A DNA stretch of 64,000 nucleotides. Origin: Oxytricha trifallax (taxonomy: Eukaryota > Ciliophora > Spirotrichea > Sporadotrichida > Oxytrichidae). The position numbers were made by a program, and so were the translations under genes. Where the stretch lies: the NCBI GenBank assembly GCA_000711775.1, contig ARYC01001476.1, forward strand, positions 24,291-88,290. Direction: 5' to 3'. Position 1 is the stretch's first letter, and every line of letters starts with the position of its first letter. The notes under the pieces are model-generated. The model was not told the DNA's origin. It saw nothing but the letters and a program-made list of their open reading frames with translations, and searched no databases. Shown piece by piece: positions 36,551-49,408 of this stretch.

Positions 36551-37805
36551 ATAACCACAATATAACCACCATTTAAATACTTAACAGAGGGTGTTATGAT
36601 AAACTATGAAAGTATAAACATCAACTGTTTTATCTTAAACAGTGTAACTATCAACAGTAATCACACTAGGCTAGGTGATTTGAATAAAAAATCCAGAATC
36701 TATCTAATCAGTTTCTTGCACGGCATCATCTAGAGTAGTGATTGTGAAGGAATTAGTAATCATTATAGAAGAAGAAGGATTATTTATTCCTGTCATATCC
36801 ACAGTGATAAACTTCGTAGAGTCTGCTGTTAACTAAGCAAGATCGAACAATCCTGTATAAGTAACTCTTTAGGAAATTGGAGTTGCCACACCAAATCCTG
36901 ATTTGGTGGTACCGTAGACATTAATTTTATAAAATCTTAAGAAATTACAAACCAATAATAATAAATAGCTATTCTAAATTTGCAATATTTGTAATTGATT
37001 GAATGGTTTGAGGAGCAGATGTCTATTAATTGGGGAACTTAACCTGCAAGAATCCTCTTTAAAGGATGTTATTTTTAACCTTGAATTTAAATGTGTAAGT
37101 ATCAGTAGTACCTGCTTAATTGTACAACTTTGTAAGTGTGGCACTGTAGATCAAATTTGAAATATAGGTAAACTTCACTACCTTTTTGAATGAGGCAGTT
37201 GGATATTCATTAGCCAAAGTAATTTCAAATGAATCAGTGTATCTAACACTTGGAGGATTCCTTATCATTCAAATATAAATGTAGTAAGCAGAGATGCCTC
37301 TATAGGTAGCGCCTACTTTCAAAGTTACAGCAGAGTATCCAATATATTCTTTGTAGATGCAATTTTTCAAAGTTTTGTTCGTTCAGGAATTGGTAAAAGA
37401 CACGAAGGCAGATTCTTTGCAAGTTCCTATTGCTGCGCCATCAGATGCTATCATTTAAAGATCAAAAGGTATCTTGATTTAGATATCAGTCCCAATGTCG
37501 ATCCTATATTGAATGGATGAGATCAGTTACCAACTTAAAATAGAGCAGAGAATGATATAAATTTGAATTAATCCAACTTACCTATCTGTGATAATTTGAA
37601 AAGAATACACACACTGTGAATTCACCATATAGTCTCCTTGTTCAATATCTATATCTAGATTCACAAATACAGCTGCTTCTACTTGATTTTTGAACATTAA
37701 TTGCATCATAATAAATAGCGAAAGCCATTCAACAATTGCCATTTTATTTTTAATTGATTGTGTATCTGAAGGATTTAGCCTAGATTTTAAGCTAAATGTC
37801 AGCAT
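36551..37805 (-). CDS. Giant scrambled surface-protein gene, block A (N-terminal side)
   Basis: A - strand frame can be read from 37805 (SLKSRLNPSDTQSIKNKM) through 37580. After IES-like gaps come 36900-36600 (TKSGFGVATPISQRVTYTGL; VDMTGINNPSSSIMITNS) and, after one slip, TPSVKYLNGGYIVVI, ending at pointer GGTTAT (36551-36556 in reverse). The first residues already look like the end of a module (NPSDTQ), so the true N-terminus may lie in an unrecognised segment. A hydrophobic stretch, VEWLSLFIMMQLMF, near 37730 could be a signal anchor. It is divergent from the CEP95-like gene, whose start at 37974 is only about 170 bp away. Confidence 0.7.
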
Positions 37806-37973
37806 TTATTTAATTTTTATAATAATTACAATTAAATTCAATTTGTTCGAATTGAGCTTTCTTAATTTTGTTAGAATTACTATTAATAATAGAGCTTTAG
37901 TAGCAGTGTAAGGATAATAATAAAATTTAAATTTCTTAATTGAAATATTCAAATTTCAACTTTTCAAATAACT

Positions 37974-40900
37974 ATGAGCAACAATCAATTTTAAGAATCA
38001 GACGCTAACGAGGACATCAACGAAGAAGAAGGTATTTATAATTATCAACATATTATCTTGGTTAGTTGTACAAGCAATTTCGGAACTTGGAAACGAAATT
38101 TTGAGAAACTTAGGAGTTGAGGACCGAATTTATGATATAGAAGTGTTTTTTGGGTGAACATTTTATCATTCTAGATTGGCATTAAAATTTTATAGTAGTT
38201 TCATTAATCAACCCATTTTTGTTTGATATTAATTATGATTTCATATAAAGTGATGCTTTTTACATTCAATTTTATCAAATTGGCTTTAGACTTCTTCAAA
38301 ATCTAAGAGGCAGGAGATGAGCAGGAAATGCTGTAAATCTATAAAACTTAATAGACTTATTAGGCAAGTAAATCTTGAGATATGATCTCAACCATATCAC
38401 AGGAGAGGAAATAGTCTAAGGAAATCCAGAACACTGCATAAATTTACTTCAATTAGTGTAAGAGATCTCAGTGATGGTAAATAACAACCAAGCAGCTCAA
38501 TCTTCAACAAATCCAAGGGATGGTGCTGATGATGAAGGACTAGAGGATGCAGACTCCAATTAAATGGATGAAGATGAAGACGGATCGATGCAGTGAAACT
38601 TATAGTAAAATGATATGGACGATGATGAACATGAAGAAAACGAAGAAGCTCGAATTATATAGTAAAGATAGGCTAAGAAACCTCAAAACTTATCTAATAA
38701 TCAGATTGCAGCATCAGCAGCTAAAGCTCAATCATCAGCGAAAAGAGGCACAAGCTACTCTGATGATAAGAGAAAAAGTGGTAATCAGTTTCTAGACGAT
38801 ATTGATATTTCCAATGAATTCAACGTCAACATGGATGGTGATGAAGAGGATGATAACACATGTAAATGTTTCAACAACATCAGCAACAATAATAAAACAA
38901 AGTGGATCAGTCAAATTAAACCATTAAGCAGCAACAATAGTTATAACAACAGAAAATGGGTGAGTAAGACTAAGAAGATGATGATGATGACGAAGATGAA
39001 CTTGATGATTATGAAATGAAGATGTATGCGCAGTTATTAGCCTGAAATTAACAAGATTAACAGCAACTTGCTGGAGGTCAAATGTATAGCAGCAAAAACC
39101 ATTTTGATATTGAAGATGATGATGATGATGAAGAGGTCGAAGGCAGAGAACAATAATGAGACGATGGAGAAGATATGGAAGGTGAAGACTAAGACATTGA
39201 CTTAGATAACATCAACTATGAAGATTTAGATCCATAGATTCTTGAAATAGCAGAATAAATGGGTGTATCCCAAAGAAGTCTTGAAGTAAATGCTTAAAAT
39301 GCAGAATGAATGCTATGGAGACAAGGAAGACGAAGATGATAATGAGGAGGAAATAGATGAAGAAACTCAGAGAGTAGCTTAAATAAGTCAATCAAATGAG
39401 ATAGTCTCCTTAAAAGTAACAACAACAATAACATTTACAACATTAACATTAAGTTCAACCCTCATAGCGAGCAATAACCCTTGCCTCATGAAATGATTCC
39501 AAGCAATGACGATTCATATTACTCTGAGGGTTAATTGTTAACAAGAGATAAACTAGCTGATAAACAGACCTACTCAGCCCCTTATATTATTTTCAATGAC
39601 TGTTTTGAAGATAAATTGTGCGATACTGAGTCTATCCAGGAATTAGATAGCGCTTACACCACTACAGTCCTCAAGAACTTAGAGGATAAAGAACAGCTTG
39701 CCTAGTAAATGAATAGTGCTAACTAGCAAATGATTGAGTAACAGCAGTAGTAAATGCTTGCACAGCAATAATAGCAAATGCAATAAAGAGGCAACAACTA
39801 GGTTGCTAACATTACAAGCAATAGCAATAACAATAAAAACAACAAGTCTGGTGGATTAAATTAGAAAAACAATTACTAGTAGCAATATCATGGGTGGAGA
39901 TGATGAAGACGAAGATGAACTATATATCAATGTGGCCAAGAAGCTAGAGCAACTTAAAAGCCAGCAGCAACAAGATCAAATGAGATAATAGCAGCAACAG
40001 ATTCAAGATTAAGACCAGGATGATGATGAAAATCAAGATGAAGGAGAGGGTGAAGAAGATGACGACAACATGCTTGTGGACTTAGATCAGCGAGATGATG
40101 CTAATAAGCAAATGATTCTTGAATACTTGCAATAAGAGTATGATAAAAACCCTGCTCAATTTCCATTCCCAAAAGAGCTCTTAGAACAGCAATAGATGCA
40201 GCTTAAAAACTAACAAAATAACAAAAGACAGGAGACTGATTCAGCTTTCGACATGAAAAGAGATGACATGATTGTTGAAGATCACTCTTAGCATTAAAAT
40301 CAGCATATTGATGGAGGCTAAATTGAAGGCGGAGAGAAGAAGAAATTAAGGGCGATTATTAAAATAATGAATAAAGTGGTGATGAAGAAGGCGATCTCAC
40401 TCCAGAATAACAATAGCAGCTCTAAATGCTGCTCTAACAATAGTAAATGTAATAGCAAATTATGACTTTGGTGATGAAAATGATAGAGATTGTGAAGAAG
40501 TTAATGGAGATCAACTTGATGAAATTCAGCAAAAAAAGCTTCATAATTATTAAATGCAATAATAAATTATGATGGAATAGTAGTAATAGTAAAGAATGAA
40601 GAAAAAACCTGTTAAGGAACAAAAGAAAGTATGAGGCAAAAAAGTGCTGGTACAAAGAAGAAGCCACCTACAAATTAAGCTCAGCAAAATTTACTTTCTT
40701 AAGAGTAAATTATGCAATAAGAGCAGTTACTGTAACAACAGTAATTGCTAGGTATGCTTCAATAGGAAGGTGTGGACATTGAAAATTTAGACTTAAACAT
40801 CTTACAGCAATTGCTAATTCCTCAAATTGATAGCATCAGCAGTCGATAGCACCTAAGCCCCTTAAAAGAAATAGTTCTTCAACTAGAAAGAAAGTGAGGG

Positions 40901-43069
40901 CTACCACTACCTCAGCTAACAGAAACTTTACAATGCTGTAGCCTTACTAAATGCCAAAATCTATGAAAATTCTTGGACCCATTATTCCAAGCACTTAATA
41001 CAAATCACTCAACACAAACAGGAGCTATAACCAGACTTTTAGCAAGAAGAAAATAAAGAAAAGTTCAACAAAAAAGAAAGCACTTACTTTAAACCCTAGC
41101 CAAGCTCAATACATGGGCAAGCCAAATGATCATTAAAATCAAATTGATCATAATGTGCTTATGATACAGCAATAGCGATTGCAAAATATTGCACCTGCTC
41201 AACTTGAAATGCCAGTTTTAAGTGAGGACTATCTCAAGTAATTATCTGAAGAATTGTTACAACAGCTAGATCATTAACAGCTTATGATGATTTAGTTGCA
41301 ATAACAACAGCAAATTCAAATGGAAAATCAACTAGTTTATTAATATCAACATTGATATTAATTTGAAAAGACAGTTTAAATTGCTTGATTATTTAAAAAG
41401 AAAGAATTTCAAATATAATAATGATAGATATTATTAAAACAATAAATCTTTACTTTTTTCCAATATTTATTTGCCATTCTATTTTAGAAATATTATACAT
41501 AATACAAAAGGATTTATGAGGATACAAAAATTACTAAAATACTAGCATATCTAATATTCATTTCCTTTTCAATCAAATTTTAATTTTAAACATATTTATT
41601 ATATTTATTTGTAATCTAAGCATATTCATAAATAATAGAAGAAATCTATAAGACCAAAATCTGCTAATTTAGCAAAACAAACTATCAAGCCTGCAGCTAA
41701 AGTGCCCTAGACTTACACAAACTACTATTAGCCATATATGAACAATCTGAAAAAGAAGTCTTCAACAATGAAGGGCAAGAAAACTAAAAAATAGAAGCAA
41801 TCCGCCGTTTAATCGTAATATGTAGACCATCAAGGCGTCATGATGAATAACTTCTTCCCAGCTTTAGAGGCAGCCAATTGCTAACTCACTGACTATGGTA
41901 ACAGCAGTTTAACTAAAGACTAAAAGTATCCTAAATTCTCACATGAAATCGTTAACAATCCGAATGCGATGAACCAGATGAATAACCAAGACTCAATTGA
42001 TGAAATTTCACAAGTGCATGAAGATGCTGAAAGTCAAGAAATTATTCAGTAAATGTCAAACTTGTATGCCAATCCGTAGTACCACCAAAATCTGAACTAT
42101 AACGACGATGATAAAAATGAAGACGAAGAGGGCACAGATATGAATGATTAGCTATAAATGCAACAATAGATGAACATGTAACAGCAATAAGATTAGGATA
42201 TTGAGCAAGATAACATGGATCATGATCAATAAGATCCCAATGATGGGCTAGATTAACAGGCCATGAATGTCTAAGAATAAGTCGAGCTTTCAGATGAGTA
42301 GCTCATTCAACTCATTTATAATGCTCATAACCTCACTCCAGATCAGTATTTACAGCTTTAAATGATACTACAGTTAAAGATGAAGAATGAAATGGCAAAT
42401 GATAGAGCAAAACCATATCAAGACATCTACAATATAATTATGAATAATGTATAAAAAGCTAAAGATAGACTCATCTAAGTCATCCAATTGGCTCAATAGA
42501 TGACGTGGAGGAAACTTTTAAAAGAATAATGAGGTAAAAGCAGGAATTCGAAGCCCTCTACAAATAGTATCATCATGAAATGAAACAAAAAGAGACTCGC
42601 AAGAAAAACGAAGGCTAAAAAACTCAAAAGATAGTTCAAAGAGAGATGAAAATTCAAAGTATCAAAGAAAGAAAGTTCTAGGAAGAGTTGCTGAATCACT
42701 AAAAGAGTCTAAACTTTAAAAGAAATGCTCAACAAGTCAGATTGTGACAGAAAGTCTACATATTGGCATCTGAATTAGAAAAGAGCAAGCTTTTAAATTA
42801 AAAGAAAGAATTCAAAGAGAACCAAGTAAAGAAGAAACAGCAAAGGAGGATGATGGTTGATGCACTAGAAAATTTTTAGAAAAGCATGATAACAATGCTC
42901 AAAGAAAGATAGAAAATGAAAAGTTTGAGAGAAGGATTGCATTAATCAAAAGAAATAGGAAGTAAAATGTTACTTACAGCTGCTTAAGCAGGAAGATGAG
43001 AAGTACGATTTCGATATCACAAATATACACAAAATTGAAAAAGAAATTACCAAGATTTATAAGAAGTGA
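37974..43069 (+). CDS. CEP95-like centrosomal protein with very Gln/Asp-rich middle
   Basis: ATG 37974 (MSNNQFQESDANEDINEEE). An N-terminal helical domain reads ILRNLGVEDRIYDIE ... LDFFKIQEAGDEQEMLQIYK and NHITGEEIVQGNPEHCINLL, which matches the calponin-homology-like N-terminus of CEP95 (GE.IV.GN...NLL). A long poly-Gln/Asp/Glu region follows, where TAA/TAG Gln codons are very dense. A second part (41640 on) has a Lys-rich linker and helices SDEQLIQLIYNAHNLTPDQY. The C-terminal coiled coil is RIMRQKQEFEALYKQYHHEM ... SELEKSKLLNQKKEFKENQV. Stop TGA 43067-43069. It likely acts at basal bodies or the cortex. Intron at 38032-38065, IES at 38141-38247, and an AT-rich IES-like gap at about 41375-41635. 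In-frame TGA at 42745-42747. Confidence 0.65.
38032..38065 (+). other. Intron, 34 bp
   Basis: GTATTT...TTGGTTAG; joins NEEE to VVQAISELG in frame. Confidence 0.6.
38141..38247. other. IES, 107 bp, pointer AAGTG
   Basis: AAGTG at 38141-38145 and 38248-38252. Removal joins VEDRIYDIE to VMLFTFNFIKLALDFFKIQ in frame within the CH-like domain. Confidence 0.6.
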
Positions 43070-43299
43070 GTATTCATACAAAGGCATAAGAGCTAAAATG
43101 AAGACACATGAATTAATATACTTTGGAAATAATATACTTGTTTTAATTTATAACATACATTTAAAGAATAAATTTTTAAATCTTTTTATCGTTTAAATAA
43201 ATGACTATGCAAAGCCATATAATTGTATTTCACTCTCAGGCAAAATAATGCTGCAAACTTCATTGATATATATTTTAAACTGCTGGATTTTCATTAAGG

Positions 43300-44204
43300 A
43301 CGTTGATAATGTCTATAATTTTCCAGTCAAAATTTGGTTATTTTCAACTGGTAAGACCTTAAAGATATCGAGCCGTTTTACTTTAGCTTCGAATCTCACG
43401 ACATTTTTAACCATCTCCTCGTCATTTCAACCAAAGACAACAGCTGAGAAGTTTTAGTTTTGGACAAAGAGCTTCATTGGTGATTCTATCATAACAGTGG
43501 CAGCTACGAGGTATGGTCTGTGATTAGAGTCTAAGTTATCAAGGAAACTTCTTGTGTTATTCTTTGGGATGTAAGTTGTGAGTGGTGCTCTGAATATTGA
43601 AGATTTAGAAGATGTGTATTCGCTTAATGGTTGGTATCTTGATCTTTCGACATTGACGCCATGGGAAACTTCAACTTTGATGAGCTTTATTCTTGATTGA
43701 TTCACTATAAGATTAGTCATTTCAACATCAAGTCCATGGAAGTGAATTCTTTATAAGCTTTGACTCTCATATTAGTTTAATCTTCCCTCATATTGATATT
43801 TACATAGTCAGGAAGAGCACAAGCCTGGTGGAGTTCTCTGAAAAGGGAATTGAATTCGTTGATAGCATTGTTATAAATGAATTTGTGCCAGTAGTTAGAG
43901 CTAGAAAGAGGTCTTATACTCTCATATTGCGAGACAATTTATTAAAAGTTCCATGGGAAAGTGAGAACATAAGCATGCTTTTGCTCTGAAAATACCATAT
44001 CAACTCCTAATCTTCTTTTTTCTCATCCAAATCGATCTCTGTGTTCTCTACCTTTTAAGCTTAAATTTAATCAGCAAAGAACCTCTATTAGTTGTTCAAA
44101 TTTAATTGAGCTTGAGATACAATCATTGGTGCAAGTCTTCTTGAACCAGAGAAAGAATTAAGCAAGAGAGCTTTGTGATACGCTTGTTTCCAAACTTGTT
44201 ACAT
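43300..44204 (-). CDS. Mitochondrial ribosomal mL45 / Tim44-like domain protein
   Basis: ATG 44204-44202 (MQQVWKQAYHKALLLNSFSG). The N-terminus is a typical mitochondrial presequence followed by an acidic stretch (VENTEIDLDEKKED). After a slip near 44010 the body reads LTFPWNFQQIVSQYESIRPL, NNAINEFNSLFRELHQACAL, HRPYLVAATVMIESPMKLFV and EEMVKNVVRFEAKVKRLDIF. The order of strands and helices (V.V.F.s...L......G....V..VV.FE) resembles the Tim44-like domain of the large-subunit protein mL45, and this is a similarity by eye only. A TGA at 43429-43427 interrupts the frame where this family often has Gln, yet coding-like sequence continues. Slips also occur near 43725. The 3' end is not resolved. 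It is convergent with the CEP95-like gene. Confidence 0.55.
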
Positions 44205-44316
44205 ATTTTTAATTATAATTTTTACATTTTATCTATAAATTATAATATAAGCCTGAGTAAGAATAGTTAATACAATTTATACATAGCTTTGAATTAATTT
44301 GATTAATTGAAAATAA
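44205..44316. promoter_or_regulatory. Compact divergent promoter region
   Basis: About 110 bp of AT-rich DNA between the starts at 44204 (-) and 44317 (+). No specific motif can be named. Confidence 0.35.
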
Positions 44317-47300
44317 ATGAAATTTAACAGCTAGTAAAGTAAAAACTTTAATCCTTTTACTGAATCATAATTTTGGTCTCACTTAGAAACTGGGATTTTA
44401 ACTCCACAGCATTCATCTATCTTGCCTGATATTAATCTTACACTTCAGATATTATAAATTCAAAGTAGCTCAATTGAAAACATAAGAGCTAATGAGCTGA
44501 GTCTATATATTACTCTAGAAAATGAGTTCTTTACTAAGAAAACATTTGATTAATCATAAAATATAGCAATCAGATTATCAAATATGAGCTACTAAGCTTT
44601 ACTTTAGAAAGAATTGAAAATTATAGTTTAACTTGATAAGGGGAAAATACTATTAAGCTTGGTTAAATTAAAGTACCTCTTTCATTGATCAACTCCTGTG
44701 AAGTGGATCATAGGCTGAATGGGTACGATTAATAAATTAGCATGTCTAAAATGACAGCAGATCTATTTCTAATATTCAGAATAATTTAGAAAACAACTAA
44801 TCCAATACATCCTAGTAAAAAGAGGAAAATATGATTCTTCTGAGATGTTTTATCAATTAACAAGAGCAAATTGGCATTGAAAGAATTAGCTTAGAATGCT
44901 TAAATATCGTTCAATAATAGGATAAAAGTAAAACACCAATCAAGAATAAGAAAAGTAACAAAGAAAATAGGTCTTAAAGAAGATCGAGGGAGCGTTCATA
45001 TAACTCTAAACCTACCACTTAAGTTACTCCTTCCACTTACCACAGAGATAAATCAAGTAAATTTAAAAGAAGAATACAAAGTGAAATTAACTCAACATAA
45101 TCTAGAGTAGATAATATCCCTGAAAAGTCATAATAAGAGTATGTTAAGTAGATCAAACAAATCAAAATATAAATAAAGCAGACAATTCTTCCTTAGATCT
45201 TGTAAATCCAAAAGTCAAGCTTTAAAACTCAAACTTAAAAAATTCAAGTGTTAAATAAATTAGAAATTTTACTAAACTAATTAAATAAGTTGTATTAAGT
45301 GCAAATTGTAAAGAGAGAGGATCTGAATTAAATTTTCATGGAAATGAATTCATATAACACCGATCAATCCGAATTTATGAGTAATACTCAATTAAAACTA
45401 AAAGAAAGCTTGAAATACCTGGAAGCTCAATTATAGGATTTAAATAGTCAATTATCTCATACTATTAATCATAACAGTAAATTGTACTTGCAAGAAACTG
45501 AATGCTTCATTGATAAGAGAGAACTTATTTAATTGCAAAAGTAAAGATTAAATTGGGAGCAAGAGAAGGAAAGTCAGAGTTAAATCACTTTTATTAATAG
45601 AAATTACTTAAACGATATTAAAGAAGATTAATTACATGAGATGATTAGACAATAGCAATAGTCAGGAAAAATTCAAAGATTAATCAATAATACTTTGCAA
45701 GAAAAAGGACAATTAGAAAAATAACATGATTATAGAGCAGAATATTGCTGATAAACAATTAATGATTAATGAAAAGTTAGAGTCAAAATAAGCCATAATT
45801 AATGATGAAATAGCTTTTAGAGAATAAGAATTAGTGAACACAACATTGAACAAAAGATTAATATTAAAGTAAAACAAATTCTAAATAGTTAATTGGAGAA
45901 CTAGAATTTTAGAGTTAAATTAGACACTATAAGATCTTAAACACCGAATGGAGAATATGAAGGCTTACATATAAAAAAAACTAATAAGTGGTATCTACTA
46001 AATTAAATAACCATTTTGGTCAGAAGGTAAATTAAATTTGTAATTAAGATCAGATTTGATTTGATTCGTCTACAATTCTAAGCAATCGTATTTTAACTTA
46101 AGATAAACTAGTTAACTCTATAAAAGAGTTGGAATCTCTCATTAATCCAATTCAAATATAAACCCTAAAAACTAATATTTAATGTTTTAACAATAAATGA
46201 TTAAAAAATACTTATATTATAATTTCAAAATAATTTTTATTCCCCCATTAAAATTAATAGATTTGTTTTATTAATTTGGGAATCTTAGTAATTTAATAAG
46301 AGATAAAAATGAAGACAACCACAATGTAGAAGATAAATGCTAACGAAACCTTTTGATATCCAGCTAGATTCTCAGATAAGTGATGTTTAAGGTTTTAACA
46401 ATAAAGTAATGAATTCTGTTGTTGAATAGGAAATATAAATTTAATAGCAAGCTTTTAAATAACTCTGTGATAATGATCATCTGCAAAGCACAATTGATTA
46501 ACATTTAAGACAAGAATTGCAAAATTCTAAATAATCAATTACTTTGGAAGCTGGTAAGATTGATTTGTTTACAAGAGAGAGAAATCAATACTAAAAGAAA
46601 TTGGGACATGTAAATTTTAGGTATAAACACTAAATAAATAAAGTTAAATTCAATAATCAGCTTATAAATGACAAGTAAAAGCAATGTTTAGAGTAAGATC
46701 TAAAGATATACTTAATACGATAGAAATTAGACTCTAAGTTAAGAGACAAAAATAAGCACAAAGGAAATGGAGATAAAAATGATTAATTCGATTAATTCGT
46801 TATTTAATACTTTAGGGATCATTAAATTTATGCCATTGTTGAAACAATCAACGTGCAACCTAGTTTATATATTCTGGGATGCAAGGGTAAAGCAGTTAAA
46901 CTTAAATAAGCAGGAGAAAAGCTAATGGTTCAAGTTAATGACAGTAAGACTATGCAGATTGAAAAATACATTTAACAATATAAAACCCCGTTAGTCAATT
47001 AAGAATGAAAATTGGGGATTTAAAATAATAAAATTAAAAATAAATTATTATTGGCGTAAATTATTAAAGTTTTGACTAATTATTAAAACTATTGGCTCGA
47101 TTAATTGTCTCTATAAAATAAACCAATCAGGGTGCGTAAATTTGTTTTTAGCCTAATTATATTTAATTTGCGCCAATAATAATTTAATTTCATTATTCTT
47201 AATCCACAATCTTCATTCTTAATTGACTAACGGGGTTTTATGCCTTTAGAATATCAAAAGCTTAAAATGATTAAGCCTGATGCATATTTGGAAATAGAGA

Positions 47301-49270
47301 GGAAATCTAAATCCTAAATGTCTTAATCAAAATCACACTCAAGATAGAAATCTATCGGGAATAGCAATGAAAAGTAACAAGCTTCAACTATTCATTAGAT
47401 ATTTAGCTAGGCTAGGCAAAAGTCTAAACCAAAGACTATGCTGAAGAATAAATCACTAGGTTCAATAAAAATCTATTGAGAGGCAATCAGCAATTATCTT
47501 AGGATTATATCAGAAATATATATTAAGTGAATGGAACCATGCTAATAAAGAACATTTAACAATATTCCCATCATTAAAGTAGTGGAGTGACAACGGAAAG
47601 AGGCAATATGAGCTTTAATTAAAAAATAATGACAGCTCATTCATGCTAACACTCAATAATAGCATGCACTAATAAAACGAAGAAACAATTGGAAATATAT
47701 CATAAATAAGCACATCAAATAACTACTAAGTTTAGCAGTGCCTTATTGAATATTATTTTTAAAACTACTAGAAATTTACTTTAAATTATATGAAAAACAA
47801 TTAAGAATAGTAAATAAGTAGATACAAAAGTTATAAACATTAGTGATTTAATAATAATCAAAAAAGGAATATAATTATTTGATTTATTATTGTAAAGATG
47901 TTCCATTTCCCTCTTTAAAACAACTTCAAATATTAAGACAAATTTGTTCAACCTCATTAGCATGCTCATCATAAACATCAAATCTCCATTTAAACCTAGA
48001 AATCATAAGAAGAGAAAAGCTTAGTTACTTCTAAAAATGCTCCTATTCTAGAGAATAGAGATTAACTAAAAATAATCAAAGTTAAAAGAGTAAAAAAGTA
48101 GATTAATAAACTTTGAATCCACAAAATGCTACAGTGAAAAAGCCCCAGATTATTTATAAAAGAGAGTCAATTAGACTGCCTAATGCCAGCTATAAAATTC
48201 CTTTTATATTAAATTAAATACAAGACAGTATGAATAAGTTGTATAAATTGGATCTGAATGAAGCCAGAAATAAGGGAATAGATTAAATTTAGTCAAAGTA
48301 AATAAATTATGATGCCTATATTAATTAAAAGAATTCCTTCTCTAATGCTTCTAAATTTATGAATATTGCTACATTAGCTTAATTGATTAAGATTCCCAAT
48401 AAAAATTAAGTTTACAAATTACACTTGATAAGAGGAATGAATCATTTATAACTCCAATAAAAAAGCAACTTAAAGAATTAGATTATTGAAAATTGATTTC
48501 AATTAAAGAAGGATTAAATATGCCTTTCCATAATTTGATTAATCAATCAACATCTAACTTTAAATACTTGAGCTCTTTCTCTAGTACAAAAGATTTGACA
48601 AGCACTGCAAGGCAAATGGAAAACTTAAAGTCGCATAGATAAGTACACTTTAATCATATAATATTTGTAGGTTAAACTTTCGACAGAATAATTCATTAAA
48701 ACAGGAAAAATTAATTGATTGATTCCCAAAAGCTATTCAATAGAAAAGAAAATAATGTGTCTTAAATAAACCCAAAAAGTAACAGAAATTACCTTATTTA
48801 ATATATAGAGAAGAAACTAATAGCAGTGAAAATCATAAAACTAATCCATATATTGAATATTAATTCTATAGTAGAGTGTTTTAACTCAAATCTTTTTACA
48901 AAAACGAAGGTAAAGCCTTCTTGCAGATTTAAAGCTAAATGGTTTAGGAGAGAAAGATTTTTAAAGTCATAAAAACTAATTTAGCATAAGAAGAGAAGCA
49001 AATAAAAATATATTCTTTACTTAAGATTTACCAAGGAAGCTTGATAAATTATAGAATAAAAATCTCCTTGATGATATTGTAAATAATGAAATTGAAAATA
49101 ATAAGCTTTAGAGAAGTAATGGAGAAAGTACCGCTTCATCAAAGCCATCACCTTGCAAAAAATAACAAGAAATAGTAATAAGTTGATACTCGAACAATTA
49201 TCATCTAAAAAGAAAGATTTTAACATCACACCATGGGAAACTGAATGAAAAGACAATGTCTCTCTTTTAT
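44317..49270 (+). CDS. Long coiled-coil/Gln-rich cytoskeletal-type protein
   Basis: ATG 44317 (MKFNSQQSKNFNPFTESQFW). The segment 44815-45745 is open for over 900 bases without TGA and encodes heptad-rich sequence (LNKLEILLNQLNKLYQVQIV; LKLKESLKYLEAQLQDLNSQ; GKIQRLINNTLQEKGQLEKQ). It continues at 45725-46075 and 46340-46980 (QYFRDHQIYAIVETINVQPS). After the 258-bp element at 46981-47238 it goes on as MPLEYQKLKMIKPDAYLEIE, then more Ser/Lys/Gln-rich pieces (KRESIRLPNASYKIPFILNQ). It fades out around 49260. An RS-like patch RSQRRSRERS lies near 44975. Several frame slips and AT-rich IES-like gaps occur (46080-46290, 47755-47990). It may be more than one gene. No named family. Confidence 0.55.
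46981..47238. mobile_element. 258-bp foldback element with AAAACCCC telomere-like ends and TA target site
   Basis: Terminal inverted repeats of about 70 bp start AAAACCCCGTTAGTCAATTA (46982 on) and end TAATTGACTAACGGGGTTTT (to 47239). The arms cover more than half of the element; the middle is AT-rich and noncoding. TA is present at both boundaries (46981-46982; 47239-47240). Removing 258 bp leaves one TA and joins KTMQIEKYIQQY to MPLEYQKLKMIKPDAY in frame. It is a MITE-like element that must be excised precisely to express the host gene. Confidence 0.8.
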
Positions 49271-49408
49271 TGAAATTTCATTTATAACTATAAAATTATC
49301 TACTTTATCAAACAGTAAGGACTTTATTGATTAATCATAGAATTACAATGCAATTGAGATAAATTTTAAAGAGAGAGATTAATAGAGAAAGTAATTAAGT
49401 TTTCAATT

